Below, piece by piece: positions 1-8,000 of a DNA stretch of 64,000 nucleotides. The notes below the pieces were generated by a model. That model did no database searches, had not been told where the DNA came from, and saw only the letters and a program-made list of their open reading frames with translations. The stretch lies in NCBI RefSeq assembly GCF_022429625.1, contig NZ_CP092483.1, positions 2,356,001 through 2,420,000 of the forward strand. Reading direction: 5' to 3'. Position numbers and translations under genes: made by a program. The DNA comes from Devosia lacusdianchii. GTDB taxonomy: Bacteria > Pseudomonadota > Alphaproteobacteria > Rhizobiales > Devosiaceae. Position 1 is the first letter of the stretch, and each line of letters opens with the position of its first letter.

Positions 1-1494
1 TATCTCAACGTCGCCCAGTTCCCCGGAGGGCTCATCGCCTGGATGATCATCGGCGGCCTTGCGGCCGTGCCGGTCGGCATTGCCATCGGCCTTCCGGCAC
101 TGCGCCTGCGCGGGATCAATCTCGCCATCGTCACGCTGGGCTTTGCGGCCGCCTTCGACTCGGTGCTCGGCACCATCACCTATCCCGGCCAGACGGCTTT
201 CCTCAAAGTGGCGCAGCCGGCCTGGTTCAAGGGCGACTATGGTTATTTTGTCCTGGTGGTTCTGGTCTACATCACCATCGCCGTGACGCTAGAGTATGTC
301 AGCCGCTCGCGGCTAGGCGCTTCCTGGCTCGCCGTCCGCCATTCGGAACGCGCAGCCGCCGCGCTGGGGGTTTCCGTACCCAAGGCCAAGCTTTCCGCCT
401 TTGCCCTCTCCGCCTTCATCGCCGGTGTCTCCGGCGGTCTGCTCGCCGGCTACCTCGGCACGCTAGTGGCGGACAACTTCAACATGATGCAGTCCCTGGC
501 CCTGTTTGCCGTGGCAACCATGGCCGGCGCACATCTGACACAGGGCGCCATTATCGGCGGGGCGCTGGTCACGCTCTTCCCCGAACTCCTGCGCCGGCTC
601 AACCTGCCGCAGGACGTGGGCAGCGTGTTCTTCGCCCTCGGCGCGGTGCAGGCGCTTTCGACAGGCGAAACCATCGCGGAAACCTGGGCCCGTCTGTTCC
701 GCAAGGTGGTGCCCCGGCGCAAGGGGGCCGACCTGACCGGCGCGGCCAGCGGGCTCGCGCCGGCGACCAGGCACGCCACGGGCATTGCCCTCGAGGTGAA
801 GGACGTTACGGTCCGCTATGGCAATGTGGTAGCGCTTGACGGGGTCAATCTCACGGTGCCGGCGGGAAAAGTCGTCGGGCTCATCGGTCCCAATGGCGCT
901 GGCAAGTCGACCATAGTCGATGCGATTACCGGATTTTTCCCATCCTATAGGGGCTCGGTCCTGCTGCATGGCACGGCCCTTGAGGGCAAGTCGGCAACGG
1001 CGCGGGCCCTGTTGGGCATTCGTCGCACCTGGCAGACAACGCGAATTGCGGCTGAACTGACCGTGGGCGAATATATCAGGCTCGCAGCCGGTCCCATCAG
1101 CCATACCGAACTGACCGCGGTGCTCGACTGGATCGGGTGCCCCGGACCGGACACGCCGATTGCCTCTGTCGATGCCGGTACCCGCCGTCTGCTCGACGTG
1201 GCTGGCGTGGTGGCGGCGCGTCCGCCCGTTATCCTGCTCGATGAGCCCGCTGCCGGCCAATCCTATGCCGAAGCGATCCGGCTTGGGGCGCGCATTGCCG
1301 AAATCCCGGAGAAATTCGGTTCGGCCGTGCTGCTGATCGAACATGATATGGACCTGGTGCGCCGCGCCTGCTCGAGCGTAACCGTGTTCGATTTCGGCCG
1401 CGTCATCGCCTCGGGACCACCGCAACTGGTGCTCGCCCTGCCCATCGTCCAGAAAGCCTATATGGGCATCGAGCCGGAAGGAGCGGTCGCATGA
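1..1494 (+). CDS. Branched-chain amino acid type ABC importer, fused permease (LivM-like) and ATPase (LivG-like), 5' partial
   Basis: The reading frame is open from the first base, so the start lies upstream and the ATG at 43 is internal. The first ~235 visible residues are hydrophobic and LivM-like. From about residue 261 an ABC ATPase follows with Walker A GPNGAGKST (near 297), Walker B VILLDEPAAG (near 412) and the H-loop histidine in IEHD (near 445). LivM and LivG are usually separate proteins; here they form one chain. The ABC signature loop, normally LSGGQ-like or LPYGxQR in LivG, reads VDAGTRR, so this half looks catalytically atypical. It overlaps livF by 4 nt (ATGA), so both subunits are probably translated together. 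The family imports branched-chain amino acids, amides or short carboxylates; the substrate is unknown. Confidence 0.88.
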   Translation, partial: YLNVAQFPGGLIAWMIIGGLAAVPVGIAIGLPALRLRGINLAIVTLGFAAAFDSVLGTITYPGQTAFLKVAQPAWFKGDYGYFVLVVLVYITIAVTLEYVSRSRLGASWLAVRHSERAAAALGVSVPKAKLSAFALSAFIAGVSGGLLAGYLGTLVADNFNMMQSLALFAVATMAGAHLTQGAIIGGALVTLFPELLRRLNLPQDVGSVFFALGAVQALSTGETIAETWARLFRKVVPRRKGADLTGAASGLAPATRHATGIALEVKDVTVRYGNVVALDGVNLTVPAGKVVGLIGPNGAGKSTIVDAITGFFPSYRGSVLLHGTALEGKSATARALLGIRRTWQTTRIAAELTVGEYIRLAAGPISHTELTAVLDWIGCPGPDTPIASVDAGTRRLLDVAGVVAARPPVILLDEPAAGQSYAEAIRLGARIAEIPEKFGSAVLLIEHDMDLVRRACSSVTVFDFGRVIASGPPQLVLALPIVQKAYMGIEPEGAVA

Positions 1495-2219
1495 GCGCGC
1501 TCGCTATCGAGAACCTTGTCGTCAATCGCGCCGGCATTCCGGTGATGCGGGGCGTCAATCTCATCGCCAAGGCCGGCGAAATCAGTGTGCTGCTCGGCTC
1601 GAATGGCGCCGGCAAGACCACGCTGCTCGAGGGCATTTCGGGTGTCATTCCCGCCAATGGGCGCATTGCGCTCGATGGGGTGGACCTCACCCGCAGCCTG
1701 GCTGGCCACCGCGCCCGCGCCGGGCTCAGCCATGTCGAGCAGGGACGCACCGTGTTTGGCGAGATGACCACCGAGGAAAACCTTCGCGTGGCGCTCCATC
1801 CCAATGCCAGCCTCGACCAGGCCTATGCGCTCTTTCCTGAACTGGTGCAGCGGCGCACGGTGCTGGCCGGCATGCTCTCGGGCGGCGAGCAGCAGATGCT
1901 GGTCATTGCCCGCTCGCTGGTGGGTCTACCCAAGGTGGTGCTGATCGATGAAATGTCGGCCGGGCTCGCTCCGGTCGTTGTCGGGCGGTTGATGAGCGCG
2001 GTGCGCAAATTGGCCGATAGCGGTGTGGCCGTAGTGCTGGTGGAGCAGTTTGCTGCGCTGGCCCTCGCCATCGGCAATCGCGCCTATGTGCTGCGGCGCG
2101 GGCAGATGGTGTTTGAAGGTGGCTGCGCCGAATTGGCCAAGGACCCGGCCCGGTTGCACCACCTCTATCTCGGCGATGCCGGGGAGACGGGCGCCGAGGA
2201 AACGAGGCAACACGCCTGA
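1491..2219 (+). CDS. livF: Branched-chain amino acid type ABC importer ATPase, LivF-like
   Basis: This 242-residue protein is the second ATPase of the importer whose first half lies just upstream, with an ATGA start/stop overlap. It carries Walker A GSNGAGKT (near residue 36), a complete signature LSGGEQQ (near 129) and Walker B VVLIDEMSAG (near 149), where LivF proteins usually read DEPSLG; the catalytic glutamate is kept. The length is typical of LivF. The upstream fusion has a poor signature loop, while LivF keeps a consensus one, so LivF may carry much of the ATP hydrolysis; that is inference. It ends just before a strong hairpin at 2254-2288. The transported compound may be the substrate of the catabolic genes downstream, but nothing proves it. 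Confidence 0.87.
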   Translation: MSALAIENLVVNRAGIPVMRGVNLIAKAGEISVLLGSNGAGKTTLLEGISGVIPANGRIALDGVDLTRSLAGHRARAGLSHVEQGRTVFGEMTTEENLRVALHPNASLDQAYALFPELVQRRTVLAGMLSGGEQQMLVIARSLVGLPKVVLIDEMSAGLAPVVVGRLMSAVRKLADSGVAVVLVEQFAALALAIGNRAYVLRRGQMVFEGGCAELAKDPARLHHLYLGDAGETGAEETRQHA

Positions 2220-2253
2220 GGCCTAAGACAAAGACGCCCTGCGGACTCCGGAC

Positions 2254-2288
2254 AAAGGAACGGGAGGGCTTAGCCCTCCCGTTCCTTT
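2254..2288. terminator. Perfect 16-bp hairpin between convergent genes, bidirectional terminator
   Basis: The arms at 2254-2269 and 2273-2288 are perfectly complementary (AAAGGAACGGGAGGGC and its reverse complement) around a TTA loop. The arms begin with AAA and end with TTT, so either strand gives a stem followed by a short U run. It lies between livF (plus) and the aminotransferase (minus), whose stop codon begins at the last base of the hairpin. Confidence 0.85.
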
Positions 2289-3637
2289 CAGAGGCTCGCG
2301 AGGGCCGTATCGAGTGCGGCGATGATGGTGCGGACTTCGTCCGATGTCAGGATCAGCGGCGGGGAGAGGATGATATTGGGACCGGAAATGCGGATCATCA
2401 CGCCCTCTTCATAGGCCGCCTCGGCAACCCGGGCCATGACCTTCTTGTCGGCCGATTTCTTGCTCGCGCGATCGGCGACGAGCTCGATGGCCGCCATCAA
2501 CCCCTTCGACCGTATGTCGCCAATGACGTCATGCCGGCCCATCAGGTCCTGCAGGCCGGCAGCAAGTTCGACGCCGCGACGCCCGGCATTGCCGGCCAGG
2601 TCGAGCCGCTGCGTTTCAGCCAGAGCCGCAAGGCCGGCGGCACAGCCGACGGGATGGCCGGAATAGGTATAGCCATGGCCGATCGCACCGAAACTGGTTT
2701 TGTCGGTCTCGAAGGCATCGGCCATTTTCTGGCCGATCAGCGTGGCGCCGAGCGGGAAATAGCCCGAGGTTATGGCCTTGGCGATGCACATCATGTCCGG
2801 CTTTACACCCCAGAGACGCGAACCCGACCAGGCGCCGGTGCGCCCAAAACCGGTCACCACTTCATCGGCGATGAGCAGAATATCGTGCTTGTCGCAAATG
2901 GCGCGGATCGCCGGCATGAAGGTTTCGTGCGGAACGATGACGCCACCTGCCCCCAGCACCGGCTCCATGATCAAGGCGGCAATGGTATCGGCGCCCTGGA
3001 AGGCGATCTCATCCTCGATGGCGGCGACGACCAGTTGGGTCAGCCTGGCCGGATCGGTTTCGTTGAAGGGATTGCGATAGGTCCAGGGAGCCGGCGCATG
3101 GAAGAAGCCCGGCATCAGGGGCTCGTAGTTGCGGCGGAAATTGGCATTGCCATTGGCCGAGGCGCCGCCGAAATGGGTGCCGTGATAGCCCTTTTTCAGC
3201 GCCAGGAATTTGGTGCGATCAGCCTGGCCGCGGATCTTCCAGTATTGCCGGGCAAGACGCAGCGCCGTTTCAACCGAATCAGAACCGCCCGAGGTGAAGA
3301 AAGCGCGCACCATGCCCTCGGGAGCAAAGAACTGGCTCAGTTCATAGGCGAGTTCGATAGAGGGCGCCGTAGAGGTGCCACGAAAGCCCGAATAATAGGG
3401 CAAGGCGTCGAGCTGATTGGCAATAGCGGCTTTGATCGGCGCCGAGCTATAGCCGAGATTGACGTTCCAAAGCCCACCAACGGCGTCGAGCAGTTCCCGC
3501 CCATGAATATCGGTAACGCGCGTGCCCTTGCCTCCAGTGATGATCTTGGGCGGATTGGCGTGCATGTCGGCCGGATGGGCCATGGGGTGCCAGATCGCGC
3601 GTGCGTTCTGCTCGATCAGGAAATTGTCGTCGCGCAT
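2288..3637 (-). CDS. Class III (omega) aminotransferase, PLP-dependent
   Basis: The start is the ATG at 3637 (MRDDNFLIEQNARAIWHPM), preceded by GAGGG; a longer frame up to 3688 runs into the upstream HAD gene and is unlikely. The 449 residues match the usual length of class III omega-aminotransferases. Visible family features are WHPM near the N-terminus, the FTSGGSDSVETALRLAR cofactor-binding region, YHGTHFG, LLIADEVVTGFGRTG and the PLP-lysine segment CIAKAITSGYFPLGA. These enzymes move an amino group from an omega-amino acid or amine to pyruvate or a similar acceptor. It is the last gene of a minus-strand operon (IclR, Tm-1-like, HAD, this gene) and begins 11 nt after the HAD gene. The substrate is unknown; a second class III enzyme lies at 7997. 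Confidence 0.9.
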   Translation of the reverse strand: MRDDNFLIEQNARAIWHPMAHPADMHANPPKIITGGKGTRVTDIHGRELLDAVGGLWNVNLGYSSAPIKAAIANQLDALPYYSGFRGTSTAPSIELAYELSQFFAPEGMVRAFFTSGGSDSVETALRLARQYWKIRGQADRTKFLALKKGYHGTHFGGASANGNANFRRNYEPLMPGFFHAPAPWTYRNPFNETDPARLTQLVVAAIEDEIAFQGADTIAALIMEPVLGAGGVIVPHETFMPAIRAICDKHDILLIADEVVTGFGRTGAWSGSRLWGVKPDMMCIAKAITSGYFPLGATLIGQKMADAFETDKTSFGAIGHGYTYSGHPVGCAAGLAALAETQRLDLAGNAGRRGVELAAGLQDLMGRHDVIGDIRSKGLMAAIELVADRASKKSADKKVMARVAEAAYEEGVMIRISGPNIILSPPLILTSDEVRTIIAALDTALASL

Positions 3638-3647
3638 GAAAATGCCC

Positions 3648-4313
3648 TCATTTGATGGCGAGGCCGAAATAGGCCAGCGCCTCGCCATAGGATTGGGATG
3701 GATTGGTGACGTCGAAATGCACGCTCTTCATGCCCACGCGGCGCGCGCCATCGACATTGCGCATCTGATCGTCGACGAAGACGCAGGCCTCGGCCGACAG
3801 GCCGAGCGCGTCGGTCACAAGGCCATAGGCGCGCGGATCAGGTTTCAGAATGCCGGTATAGGTGGCGTCAACCACCAGCTCGAAGTGGTTCAGGAGCGGC
3901 AGCTTGCTGCGGAAACCGGCGCCGTAGAAGAGGTCAAGCTCGTTGGAAAGAATGGCGAGGCGATAGCCGGCGGCATGTACGGCCTTGATGGCGCGGCGGG
4001 CTTCGGGGCGGATCACCGCATCGGGATCGGCACCACGGGCGCGGATGACGAAGGTCTGCATGTCCCTCCAATCCTCGCCTACTAGCTGGCCGACTTCATG
4101 GGTGCGGCGGTGCCAGTAATCGCGCTCGGAAATCTCGTCGCGCTGCATGCTCTGCCAGAGAGGATCGGAACCGGTGTCGAACGGCCCGCGCCAGCTAAGC
4201 GTACCGGAGCGCAGACCGAGGCTAGCTTCGGTGAGGTCATGGGTTTCAAACAGCGTCTTGGAAATGACCCCGCCGAAATCGAGAACAAGCGCCTTGGCGC
4301 CGAACGCGCTCAT
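3648..4313 (-). CDS. HAD-superfamily hydrolase
   Basis: The 221-residue protein shows the four HAD motifs: DFGGV (motif I, near residue 12), SNE (motif II), the lysine in LKPDPRAYG (motif III) and VDDQ (motif IV). Motif I lacks the second aspartate of classical phosphatases and resembles the DFGGV of the epoxide hydrolase N-terminal/YihX-like subgroup. A helical cap of roughly 90 residues lies between motifs I and II. The gene overlaps the Tm-1-like gene by 4 nt and is followed after 11 nt by the aminotransferase, so it belongs to the same transcript. A phosphatase or dehalogenase-like role in the same degradative route is plausible, but the substrate is not visible. Confidence 0.85.
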   Translation of the reverse strand: MSAFGAKALVLDFGGVISKTLFETHDLTEASLGLRSGTLSWRGPFDTGSDPLWQSMQRDEISERDYWHRRTHEVGQLVGEDWRDMQTFVIRARGADPDAVIRPEARRAIKAVHAAGYRLAILSNELDLFYGAGFRSKLPLLNHFELVVDATYTGILKPDPRAYGLVTDALGLSAEACVFVDDQMRNVDGARRVGMKSVHFDVTNPSQSYGEALAYFGLAIK

Positions 4314-5566
4314 GCTGCCGCCTCGTCAGGTTGGCCGGCGGGGACAATGCCTTCAGCAATCCAGCGGTCGAGAATTTCGAGCGCCTTTTCGACAAAGAGC
4401 GTGCTGTTGATATGGGCGTCGATGACGTGGAGGGTGGCCGGTTCGATGATGGACTTTTTCATCTCGTCAACAAAAGCATCGAGCGCTTGGGGATCATGGA
4501 AAGGCTCGCCTTCCTGATCCCACTGCTCAATGCCGGCCGAGGGCAGGATGACCGCCACGGGGGCCTTGGCCATGGACAGTTTCGCGCCGATCTTGCGGGC
4601 AACGGCCTGCCGAACCTCCGCGTCCGCCGTGACCATGCCGATGAGGCGATTGTGGGCATAATAGGTGCGATCCCTAAGATGGGCCGGCGGCGGCTGCCAG
4701 GCAGGCATGTCGATCATGTCGATGGCGCCGGGCGCAACGATTTGCGGAATGCCAGCAAGTCCGGCATTTTCGAGCCGATCCGGCCCCGAATTGACCACCG
4801 AGCCATTGTGGAAATTGGCCAGCTCCTGCAGGGAAAAATCCATGACCGCGGCAAAGCCGTTCTGGGCCGCGATGGCTTCGAGCGCCCGCCCACCCATGCC
4901 GGTCGTGTGAAAAACCACCAGCTCATAGCCGCGCTTTTCGAGCGCCGGCTTGAGGTCGACCATATAGGTGAGGCAGGCCTTTCCAAGTGAGCTCATGCCG
5001 ATGACGGGCCGGGTTCGTACCGGCGCGACGACAGCACGGGCGGCGCCCACCACAGCGCCGGCGGCCTGTGACAGCACAGCCTTACACACGCTATTGAGCC
5101 CGTAGAGCCCGCCGGCCCAGAGGATCATCATCAGGTCGGTGGCAATGCGGTCGGGCGGCAGCAAGTGGGAATAGGCAATGGTCGAAACCACGAATTTGGG
5201 CACGCCCAGCGGTAGGGCCAGAGCGACATCGAGCGCCAGATCGGTCCCCATGGTGCCGCCGAGAGCAATGAAGCCATCGATACGGCCTTCGGCATGCAGA
5301 GTTCTGGTGAGCTTGGCCGCTCCCTCCGCCATAAGGGTCATAGCCGAAAGCTCGTCACCACCAGCGGTCGCGACGGCAATGGAAGTGTCCGCAGCGGCTA
5401 GCACGGCGTGCTTGTCGAAATCGGGCCGGTAGGGCGGATCGCCCAAAATGCTCACATCCATGGCGAGGGGCTCGCCGCCTGCCTCCCGGATGCAATCGGC
5501 GATAAAGCGCAGTTCGTCGGCCTTGGTGTCACCCGTGCCGATGACGAGAATTCTGGGACGGCTCAT
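4310..5566 (-). CDS. Tm-1-like ATP-binding/UPF0261 family protein
   Basis: The 418-residue protein starts with ILVIGTGDTKADELRFIAD, the characteristic beginning of the UPF0261/Tm-1 family (named after the tomato antiviral protein Tm-1). It has an N-terminal domain to about residue 185 and a second domain from about 195. Bacterial members commonly lie beside catabolic enzymes, often as a pair with a TIM-barrel protein, but their reaction is not established. Here it overlaps the upstream IclR gene and the downstream HAD gene by 4 nt each. The TIM-barrel partner often found with Tm-1-like proteins is not present in this window. Family assignment is firm; function is unknown. Confidence 0.88.
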   Translation of the reverse strand: MSRPRILVIGTGDTKADELRFIADCIREAGGEPLAMDVSILGDPPYRPDFDKHAVLAAADTSIAVATAGGDELSAMTLMAEGAAKLTRTLHAEGRIDGFIALGGTMGTDLALDVALALPLGVPKFVVSTIAYSHLLPPDRIATDLMMILWAGGLYGLNSVCKAVLSQAAGAVVGAARAVVAPVRTRPVIGMSSLGKACLTYMVDLKPALEKRGYELVVFHTTGMGGRALEAIAAQNGFAAVMDFSLQELANFHNGSVVNSGPDRLENAGLAGIPQIVAPGAIDMIDMPAWQPPPAHLRDRTYYAHNRLIGMVTADAEVRQAVARKIGAKLSMAKAPVAVILPSAGIEQWDQEGEPFHDPQALDAFVDEMKKSIIEPATLHVIDAHINSTLFVEKALEILDRWIAEGIVPAGQPDEAAA

Positions 5567-6333
5567 CTTGTCCTGTCTTTTGAGTTGGCGGCCCCGCCAT
5601 TGAGGCGGGCCGAGATCTTGCCGGCGGCCGTCATCACGGCGCGACCGTGATTGGCGACCACATCGCCCGTGGCGCGAACGGTTGGCGAGGCAACGGCCAG
5701 AGCACCGATTGGCAGGCCTTCGCGGTCGAGAATTGCGGCGCCCACACTGAATACGCCTGATGCGCGGCCCTGATCGCTGATGGAGTAACCGCGCAGGCGG
5801 ATCTCGCCGAGATGCCGACGCAGCAGATCGGGCTCGGTAAGGGTAAAGGGCGTATGTCGCTCAAGCGGCTTGTTGAGATAGGCCTCGACATAATCGGGCC
5901 GTGCGAAAGCCAGAAAAACCAGACCCGAGGCGGTGGCATGGAGCGGAAAGCGGTCGCCGATCGATACCGATACCCGGTTGGCCTGAGTCGATTCCTCCAC
6001 ATAGATGGAGGTGAGATAATCGGCGTCGAATTCGGAGAGGTGCGCGGTCTCGCCAGTCTCCTCGGCAAGGGCGACGACAAAGGAGCGGGCGCTTTCGAGA
6101 AACGGGAAATGCGCTTCCCGGATGCGCGCAAAGCGGACAAGCGCCGGGCCGAGCCGATAGAGCCGCGTCACCTCGTTCTGCTCGATCAGGCCATGGCCGG
6201 CCAACGATAGCAGCAGGCGTCTTGTCGTGGCCTTGTCAAAGCCGGTGAGGCGCGCCAGCTCGGTCAGCCCCAATTGCGGCCGATGTACATTGAAGGCTTC
6301 CAAGAGGGTAATGGCCTTGCCAACTGTACTCAT
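5563..6333 (-). CDS. IclR-family transcriptional regulator
   Basis: I place the start at the ATG at 6333 (MSTVGKAITLLEAF), preceded by AGGACC; the frame extends 12 codons further but without a better ribosome site. The protein of 256 residues has the IclR winged-helix N-terminus (LGLTELARLTGFDKATTRRLL) followed by the IclR effector domain (DRFPLHATASGLVFLAF and GRASGVFSVGAAILDREG). It leads the minus-strand operon and faces the aldehyde dehydrogenase operon across 182 nt, so it probably controls both directions and responds to a pathway metabolite. An inverted repeat at 6470-6486 is a candidate operator. Confidence 0.92.
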   Translation of the reverse strand: MSTVGKAITLLEAFNVHRPQLGLTELARLTGFDKATTRRLLLSLAGHGLIEQNEVTRLYRLGPALVRFARIREAHFPFLESARSFVVALAEETGETAHLSEFDADYLTSIYVEESTQANRVSVSIGDRFPLHATASGLVFLAFARPDYVEAYLNKPLERHTPFTLTEPDLLRRHLGEIRLRGYSISDQGRASGVFSVGAAILDREGLPIGALAVASPTVRATGDVVANHGRAVMTAAGKISARLNGGAANSKDRTR

Positions 6334-6515
6334 TTTCGGTCCTTCAAAACGTGCCTTTGCAAGCCCCAAGACTGCACCCGAAAACGGGGATCTAGCACGC
6401 TTGATTATTTAACGTGTGAAATATATTGACACCCCGTAGCGAAGTTTGCAAGGCTAATGTTGAAATCGAGGTTCAACTAACGAACCAGGCCAAGGCGGTT
6501 TTCACGGAGGACGAC
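6334..6515. promoter_or_regulatory. Divergent promoter/operator region, IclR to aldehyde dehydrogenase
   Basis: This AT-richer spacer separates the divergent operons. It holds a TTGACA hexamer at 6426-6431 on the plus strand and an inverted repeat GGTTC-N7-GAACC at 6470-6486. I do not see a convincing -10 at normal spacing from TTGACA. The inverted repeat is a candidate IclR operator. Confidence 0.4.
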
Positions 6516-8000
6516 ATGCTCGATCAGATAGTCATCGACAGGCTCGCCAGCGCCCCGATTGCGCCGCAGGAGCACCTGATCAATGGCGTCCGCGTGAGCG
6601 CGGAACAGCGTCTCGACGTCGTCAGCCCGATTGATGGCAAGGTTATCACCTCGATTGCCGATGCCAGCACGGCCGATGTGGACCGGGCCGTCGCGGCGGC
6701 TCGGGCGGCCTATGCCAAAGGAACCTGGTCGCGCTCGGCGCCGGCCTTTCGCAAGCAGGTGCTGCAGCGACTGGCCGACCTTATTGAAGAGCATGCCCTC
6801 GAACTGGCTGTGCTCGGCGTGCGCGACAATGGCACCGAGATCAGCATGGCCTACAAGGCCGAACCGCTCTCGGCGGCGGGCAGCTTCCGCTATTACGCCG
6901 AGGCCATCGACAAGATCTATGACCAGATCGCCCCGACTTCGCCGGATGTGCTGGCGCTGATCCATCGCGAGCCCTTGGGCGTTGTGGGCGCCATAGTGCC
7001 CTGGAATTTTCCGCTGATGATCGGGGCCTGGAAGATCGCTCCGGCGCTGGCAGCAGGTAATTGCGTGGTGCTCAAACCCGCCGAGATCGCCTCGCTCAGC
7101 CTGTTGCGGCTGGGCGAATTGGCGCTGGAAGCAGGGTTACCTCCGGGCGTTTTCAACATTGTCACCGGGCGCGGCACGACGGCCGGCAAGGCGCTGGGCC
7201 TGCATATGGACGTCGATGCGCTCGCCTTTACCGGCTCGGGTCCGGTGGGCCGAAAGCTACTGGAATATTCGGCCCAATCGAACATCAAGCGGGTGTTTCT
7301 CGAGTTGGGAGGCAAGTCGCCGAATGTGGTCTTTGACGATGTCGCTGACATCGACAGGGCAGTGAAGGTGAGCGCGGCCGGGATTTTTCGCAATTCAGGC
7401 CAGGTCTGCGTCGCCGGCTCCCGCCTCATCGTGCAGGAGGGCATTTATGATGCCTTCATGGAAAAGCTGGTGGCGGCGACCGGCAAGATGAAGGTCGGCA
7501 ATCCGCTTGATCTTGCAAGCGACATCGGTGCCGTCGCCAGCGCCGATCAATTGCAAAAGGACCTCAGCTTCGTCGAGACGGCCCAGGCCGAAGGCGGCAC
7601 GGTTGTGACGGGTGGCGCGCAGGTAAACGCGGAAAGCGGCGGCTTCTATATGGCGCCCACCATCGTTGCCGATGTCACGCCCGATATGACCCTGTCGCGC
7701 GAGGAGGTCTTTGGCCCGGTGCTGGCCGTGACCCGGTTCAAGACAGCGGAAGATGCGGTGCGCATTGCCAATTCCACCGTCTATGGGCTCGCTTCTGCGG
7801 TCTGGACCTCAAGCCTGCCGACGGCGCACTCCATGGTTCGCGCCATCAATGCCGGCATTGTGCACGTCAACACCTATGGCGGCTCCGACATGACCGTGCC
7901 GCTGGGCGGGTTCAAGCAATCCGGGTTCGGGCGCGACAAGTCCTTGCATGCCCTCGACAAATATACCGACCTCAAGACCGCCTGGATCGATCTCAAATGA
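6516..8000 (+). CDS. Aldehyde dehydrogenase family protein (NAD(P)-dependent)
   Basis: The start is the ATG at 6516 (MLDQIVIDRL) behind a strong GGAGG site. The 494-residue length is typical of ALDH. Visible motifs are PWNFPLMIGAWKIAPALAAG in the cofactor-binding fold, the general-base glutamate in LELGGKSPN, the catalytic cysteine in NSGQVCVAGSR and the C-terminal MTVPLGGFKQSGFGRD. It oxidises an aldehyde or semialdehyde to the acid. It is the first gene of a four-gene operon and overlaps the following aminotransferase by ATGA. This arrangement suggests amine to aldehyde to acid chemistry. The closest substrate class (for example gamma-aminobutyraldehyde or an aromatic aldehyde) cannot be decided by eye. 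Confidence 0.92.
   Translation: MLDQIVIDRLASAPIAPQEHLINGVRVSAEQRLDVVSPIDGKVITSIADASTADVDRAVAAARAAYAKGTWSRSAPAFRKQVLQRLADLIEEHALELAVLGVRDNGTEISMAYKAEPLSAAGSFRYYAEAIDKIYDQIAPTSPDVLALIHREPLGVVGAIVPWNFPLMIGAWKIAPALAAGNCVVLKPAEIASLSLLRLGELALEAGLPPGVFNIVTGRGTTAGKALGLHMDVDALAFTGSGPVGRKLLEYSAQSNIKRVFLELGGKSPNVVFDDVADIDRAVKVSAAGIFRNSGQVCVAGSRLIVQEGIYDAFMEKLVAATGKMKVGNPLDLASDIGAVASADQLQKDLSFVETAQAEGGTVVTGGAQVNAESGGFYMAPTIVADVTPDMTLSREEVFGPVLAVTRFKTAEDAVRIANSTVYGLASAVWTSSLPTAHSMVRAINAGIVHVNTYGGSDMTVPLGGFKQSGFGRDKSLHALDKYTDLKTAWIDLK

Noticed and set aside
6426..6515. N-terminal extension of the aldehyde dehydrogenase from an ATG at 6426
   Set aside because: The ATG at 6516 has a strong GGAGG site and gives the normal ALDH length; the extension crosses the inverted repeat.
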